This document shows, in pieces, positions 60,526 through 64,000 of a DNA stretch of 64,000 nt. The stretch is from positions 95,469,001-95,533,000 of the forward strand of contig CM032228.1 in the NCBI GenBank assembly GCA_019009955.1, in the 5' to 3' direction. A program made the translations under genes and the position numbers. Source of the stretch: Riptortus pedestris (lineage: Eukaryota > Arthropoda > Insecta > Hemiptera > Alydidae). The notes under the pieces were generated by a model, which did no database searches, was not told the origin of the DNA, and saw nothing but the letters and a program-made list of their open reading frames with translations. Within the stretch, counting starts at the first letter, position 1. Each line of letters opens with the position of its first letter.

Positions 60526-60575
60526 TGTCGAAAAGACCGCTGGAGCAGAAAGCCGGTTTGGAGAATGAGAAAAAG

Positions 60576-60822
<247 letters not shown>

Positions 60823-60859
60823 ATTTTACAGGCGTATAGAAAATAAAACTTCCCATATA

Positions 60860-61183
60860 GTATAACGAGAAGTGAATTAATAATGATTTTATATTAGTTT
60901 ATTTACTTTTTCTTTTCATTTAAGTAAATATTATGTATTTTGGCGACGCCGTAGTATTTAATGAATTCAATCTAGAGTTATAGTAAATCATCAAATCTAA
61001 ACTTATACAATATTACGTATGGTGAGTGAGCTGTATGGTTGGTAACTTTTTGGTACCGCCATTATTGAAAACTAATCTCTTTGGAAAGGCTTTCAAGGAG
61101 GTTTCACAGGCGTATTGTTGTCTGTCTTTAACTTCTTATGTGTCAGAATATCTGCATGACTTTTGTTTAAGAGTGATAAAATC
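60860..61183 (+). promoter_or_regulatory. upstream region of the eIF2B-gamma gene
   Basis: No TATA box or clear initiator recognised. The region is free of the repeat families found elsewhere. It must hold the 5' untranslated region and probably the promoter, unless an upstream non-coding exon exists. Confidence 0.3.
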
Positions 61184-61343
61184 ATGGTGACACGCACAGA
61201 ACTTCAAGCTGTTATAATGGCAGCTGGGAAAGGATCGAGAATGATGGAATTAACTGCTCGAAAGCCTAAGTGTCTTCTACCAGTTGGGAATTTTCCTATG
61301 ATTTGGTACCCTTTGAATCTGCTTCAAAAGTCAGGCTTTCTAG
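61184..61343 (+). CDS. EIF2B3: eIF2B subunit gamma, exon 1
   Basis: Begins at ATG 61184; the in-frame upstream codons hold no earlier ATG. It encodes '[11 protein letters not shown]', the nucleotidyltransferase loop signature AAGxGxRM, and '[20 protein letters not shown]', which fits the eIF2B-gamma/GDP-mannose pyrophosphorylase fold. eIF2B-gamma pairs with eIF2B-epsilon to form the catalytic half of the exchange factor that reloads eIF2 with GTP in the cytosol. The exon ends after one base of a codon; the donor is GTGGTA at 61344. Intron 1 is only 90 bp. Confidence 0.93.
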
Positions 61344-61433
61344 GTGGTAGATTTTCGTAACCGTGATATGTAATTCCTTATTTTTTGAAGCCTTAACTTA
61401 GAATACTAATAATTCCTTTCTTTTTTTGTTTAG

Positions 61434-61594
61434 AGGTTATAATAGTTGTCTTAGAATCGAATAAAAACGAAATTCAGGCAGCTCTTGATAAACTTGGTTT
61501 AAATATTAAATTTGAACTCATCAGCATTCCTCATGGAGAAGATTGGGGCACTGCTGATTCTCTTAGGCATTTGCAAGAAACAAGTAAGCTTAAG
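61434..61594 (+). CDS. EIF2B3: eIF2B subunit gamma, exon 2
   Basis: The acceptor 'tttttttgtttag' ends at 61433. AG plus the G left from exon 1 makes a Glu codon, giving 'SGFLEVIIVVLESNKNEI' across the junction. It continues 'ISIPHGEDWGTADSLRHLQE', the conserved GTADSLR motif of the family. The donor GTATGA at 61595 leaves phase 0. A second GTAAGC at 61584 is possible but would break the phase with exon 3. Confidence 0.9.
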
Positions 61595-61687
61595 GTATGA
61601 GAACACAGGTCCATGTACTATTCTTATAAGCAAGTTTTATTAAAGGTTTTTAAAAACCTTAGTGGGTACCGTTCATTTTTGTTCGCA

Positions 61688-61812
61688 TGTAAAATATAAT
61701 TCATTAAATAACATCCTAAGTCCCACCCTGGCTAGAAAAGGGTGGTAACCTGTAGATAACCCGCCCCAATTAGCCTGAGTTGCAAAAAGTAGACGTTAAT
61801 AAATAATAATAA
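61688..61812 (+). repeat. SINE 3' half
   Basis: 'tcattaaataacatcctaag', 'cccaccctggctagaaaagg', 'gataacccgccccaattagc', tail 'ttaataaataataataat'. Well preserved; the tRNA head is missing. Confidence 0.75.
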
Positions 61813-62084
61813 TTCTTTTTCATTTATTACATGTGAGCTATGCAATGAAATTTGCCCTTCTTTCTCTTAGTTTATTACATCATATGTTGAGTGTCACCAA
61901 TAAAGGTGGAAATATAATGTATTATGCATATTGTAGTAGCTTCTGAATATTATGAGCCATAGTTAAATACCCATGAAAGATTATATTGCTGCTGAATTCT
62001 GGAATAAAGTAGTGAACAATTAATTTCTGCTAGGTTACAATTGCATTATAGCAGTGTGGAGGTTTCCAATGTTTTTTTAATTTA

Positions 62085-62285
62085 TTTGAGGGCTCAGTTT
62101 ACCCATTTGAGTTAAGGTGTTTGTTTTAATCCAACTTGGTAAACCTAAAGTAGTGGTTTTGATTCCTGCTTGGGCAATAGGAATTTATTTAGTGATAAAC
62201 TCCATAGTTCCATCATGGCTAGAAAACGGTGGCAACCTGTAGATAACCCATCCCAATTAGCATAGAGTGGACATTAATAACATAC
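62085..62285 (+). repeat. tRNA-derived SINE
   Basis: 'gagggctcagtttacccatt', B-box-like 'ggttttgattcctgc', 'tcatggctagaaaacggtgg', 'gtagataacccatcccaatt'. Confidence 0.75.
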
Positions 62286-62429
62286 TAACATAATTAATAA
62301 GGAAATTTATTCATTTTTAAGAATGGTTTATTACAGGGATGTGCAACCTGCAGGCCTTTAAACATGTTTATAGAAGCATTTCTAAAATTGAATTTATTTT
62401 ATCGACTTTCTCCACTGAATATATTGTTG

Positions 62430-62489
<60 letters not shown>

Positions 62490-62506
62490 GTGTGTGTGTG
62501 TGTGTA
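62430..62506. repeat. (AT)n(GT)n microsatellite
   Basis: About 27 AT units, 'acacacg', then about 9 GT units. Confidence 0.95.
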
Positions 62507-62959
62507 AATATTTTTTTCTTTGCCAAAAAATTTAAATTGACCTGTTGATTAAAAAGGTTGCTCATCCCTGGTTTATTATATATGTTAAAGGCGATTCAAA
62601 TCATAGTTAACTAAGTATGTTACTAAACTTATTTCTTAATTAGAAGTAAATTCATTATTAATTTGTTTAAGGCAGAATGCCAAATAAATATACAGCTTCA
62701 CTTGTTTAATATTTTTTACTTATAGAGTTGTATATAGTTAACAAATTTTGTTGTACGAATACCTCTAATGAGGAATCCTGAGGATGTGAAACTGCAAAGT
62801 AGTATAAATAAAGTGGTTTTAACTAAGTGAAGGGGTGTAATTATTTGATCTTCAGCAAGAAGTATAATTTAGTTACATATATACTTCACGCAGTAATACT
62901 CATATTTTGAAAATGTTCTAATTTCCATATGATTTAGCAGTTTACTTTCCTAATTACAG

Positions 62960-63119
62960 AGTGATGTATTAATTATGAGCTGCGATCTCATTACTAATTT
63001 GAGTTTGAACCCACTATTTGAATTGTACAGGAAGCACAACGCTGCTTTAACTGCACTTTTTACTCCCATCAATTCATCTCCTGTTTCAACGCCTGGGCCA
63101 GTGGCGAAGTATAAAATCG
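62960..63119 (+). CDS. EIF2B3: eIF2B subunit gamma, exon 3
   Basis: The acceptor 'cctaattacag' ends at 62959; the exon starts in phase 0, matching exon 2. It encodes 'SDVLIMSCDLITNLSLNPLF', the conserved core strand with the SCDLI motif of eIF2B-gamma, then 'LYRKHNAALTALFTP'. It ends one base into a codon; the donor GTAATA is at 63120. The remaining exons, with the rest of the transferase domain and the C-terminal left-handed beta-helix, lie beyond the window. Confidence 0.92.
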
Positions 63120-63253
63120 GTAATATACTATTTTATTAAGTTGTTTCAAAACAATTGATGCAATTAAATTGTTTTATTTAAAAATTAGCTGAAATGCATT
63201 GCTAGAATAATTTGCCTTAATAGCTATTATGTTGAAAATGTAATATTTTCTTT

Positions 63254-63540
63254 TAGCAGATTTCCCTTAAGGGTCTTCCCATAAGGGAAATCTGCTATTG
63301 AGGTCATACTATGATGCGATTTTCGAAAATTTTCCTCAAATGTCCATCGATCCTACCTAGGAGATTATGAAAATGAGGTCCCTTCAAAATTTTATATATA
63401 TATAATTTTGAACGGACCTCATTTTCGTCATCTCCTGGGTAGTTTCGATGGACATTTGAAGAACTTTTTCGACAATCGCGTCTTGAGTACGACCTCAATT
63501 GCTGATTTCCCATAAGGGAAATCTACTAAAAAGAAGTTAT
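63254..63540. mobile_element. A-A' foldback in eIF2B-gamma intron 3
   Basis: Segment A (from 'agcagatttcccttaagggt') runs to a 12-base 'tatatatatata' centre and is followed by a second A in reverse, ending 'gatttcccataagggaaatc' and 'tact'. The two arms of about 135 bp are nearly complementary. Extra short palindromes lie at both ends. Segment B is absent. Confidence 0.85.
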
Positions 63541-64000
63541 CAGATAAATTATATAATAAATACTTCAACAGGCATGACTACGGAGAGAAGCATGTTAGGG
63601 AGAGTTAACAACCTGAAAACAACTATTATGCTCAATTAACCAGTGCTGATGATAATTAAAAAAGTATTAATAAAAAATTAAAATCTTTCAATTAATATAA
63701 TATATTTAAGTTTATTTATTTGGAGAGCTCTGCAACTAGGCGATGTATCATTTATTTTGAATTTTGTAAATTAAAATTTTAAAATAAAGAAAAAAAATGT
63801 TTTCAAAATTATTAAATCATAATATAAAATATAATGAAATAAAATTATGTTAAAATAAAGCAATGTGAAACTATGAATTTTGAGATTTATAGATATAAAT
63901 CCTGGCATGAAGATTATAGAAGTCTAAGGCACAAGTTTAAAATTTATTATACACTATTGTTCACAAAAACACATATACGAATTATTAACATAATTTGAGA
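63541..64000 (+). other. intron 3 of eIF2B-gamma, continues beyond the window
   Basis: Very AT-rich, no exon recognised. Confidence 0.6.

Larger units (their letters stand above)
61595..62959 (+). other. eIF2B-gamma intron 2, repeat-laden
   Basis: A 1,365-bp intron holding a SINE 3' half, a second SINE, an (AT)n(GT)n tract and a PLE-end-like block near 62778 ('cctgaggatgtgaaactgca'). All SINE sequence is in the sense orientation. Confidence 0.8.

Noticed and set aside
63304..63513. 69-codon minus-strand frame
   Set aside because: Lies wholly inside the A-A' foldback.

Overview
This is an AT-rich (roughly two-thirds A+T), repeat-dense piece of a eukaryotic nuclear genome. There are spliced exons with GT/AG borders, a tRNA-derived SINE family, RNase H-bearing non-LTR retrotransposons, Penelope-like elements (PLEs) with GIY-YIG endonuclease domains, a piggyBac relic with TTAA ends, a hAT relic and many (AT)n, (GT)n and (CT)n microsatellites. 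That combination, together with the eIF2B-gamma sequence, points to an arthropod, most likely an insect. The species cannot be named from the sequence.

Only two host protein genes are supported. At the right end, on the + strand, lie the first three coding exons of the translation factor subunit eIF2B-gamma (61184-61343, 61434-61594, 62960-63119); the gene runs out of the window. In the middle, a single open frame of 1,276 codons (46554-50384, + strand) encodes a large Asn/Ser/Lys/Glu-rich protein of no family I recognise. It is probably the terminal exon of a spliced gene whose penultimate exon is 43678-43799, because the reading phases match across the junction.

The rest is mobile DNA and its debris. 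0-4 kb: a PLE 3' end carrying a hammerhead-like RNA motif, then near-empty sequence with one 20-bp-stem hairpin. 4-9 kb: SINEs, a LINE remnant interrupted by a palindromic element, and a full A-(AT)n-B element. 11.7-14.5 kb: a PLE 3' end with GIY-YIG domain, tandem 3' repeats and another hammerhead-like motif, then a three-unit array of about 300 bp and a SINE. 23.8-28.6 kb: piggyBac and hAT deletion derivatives with intact terminal inverted repeats and target-site duplications. 29-41 kb: SINEs, A/B elements and a decayed LINE reverse transcriptase. 41.7-43.0 kb: a two-type mosaic minisatellite that seems to have grown from the end of an inverted SINE-like repeat. 43.9-45.2 kb: a PLE on the minus strand and a B-type fragment, both within the proposed intron of the large gene. 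51.5-56.1 kb: an almost unbroken LINE ORF2 on the minus strand (two nonsense codons, no frameshift) cut at its 5' side by A/B elements. 56-61 kb: decayed repeats and a long (GT)n upstream of the eIF2B-gamma gene.

Two sequence families deserve most attention. One is the undescribed-looking palindromic 'A-(AT)n-B' element, present in about a dozen pieces. The other is a recurring hammerhead-like hairpin at PLE ends, seen in both orientations across the window. No sequence was searched against databases; family assignments rest on motifs, terminal structures and internal comparison within the window.
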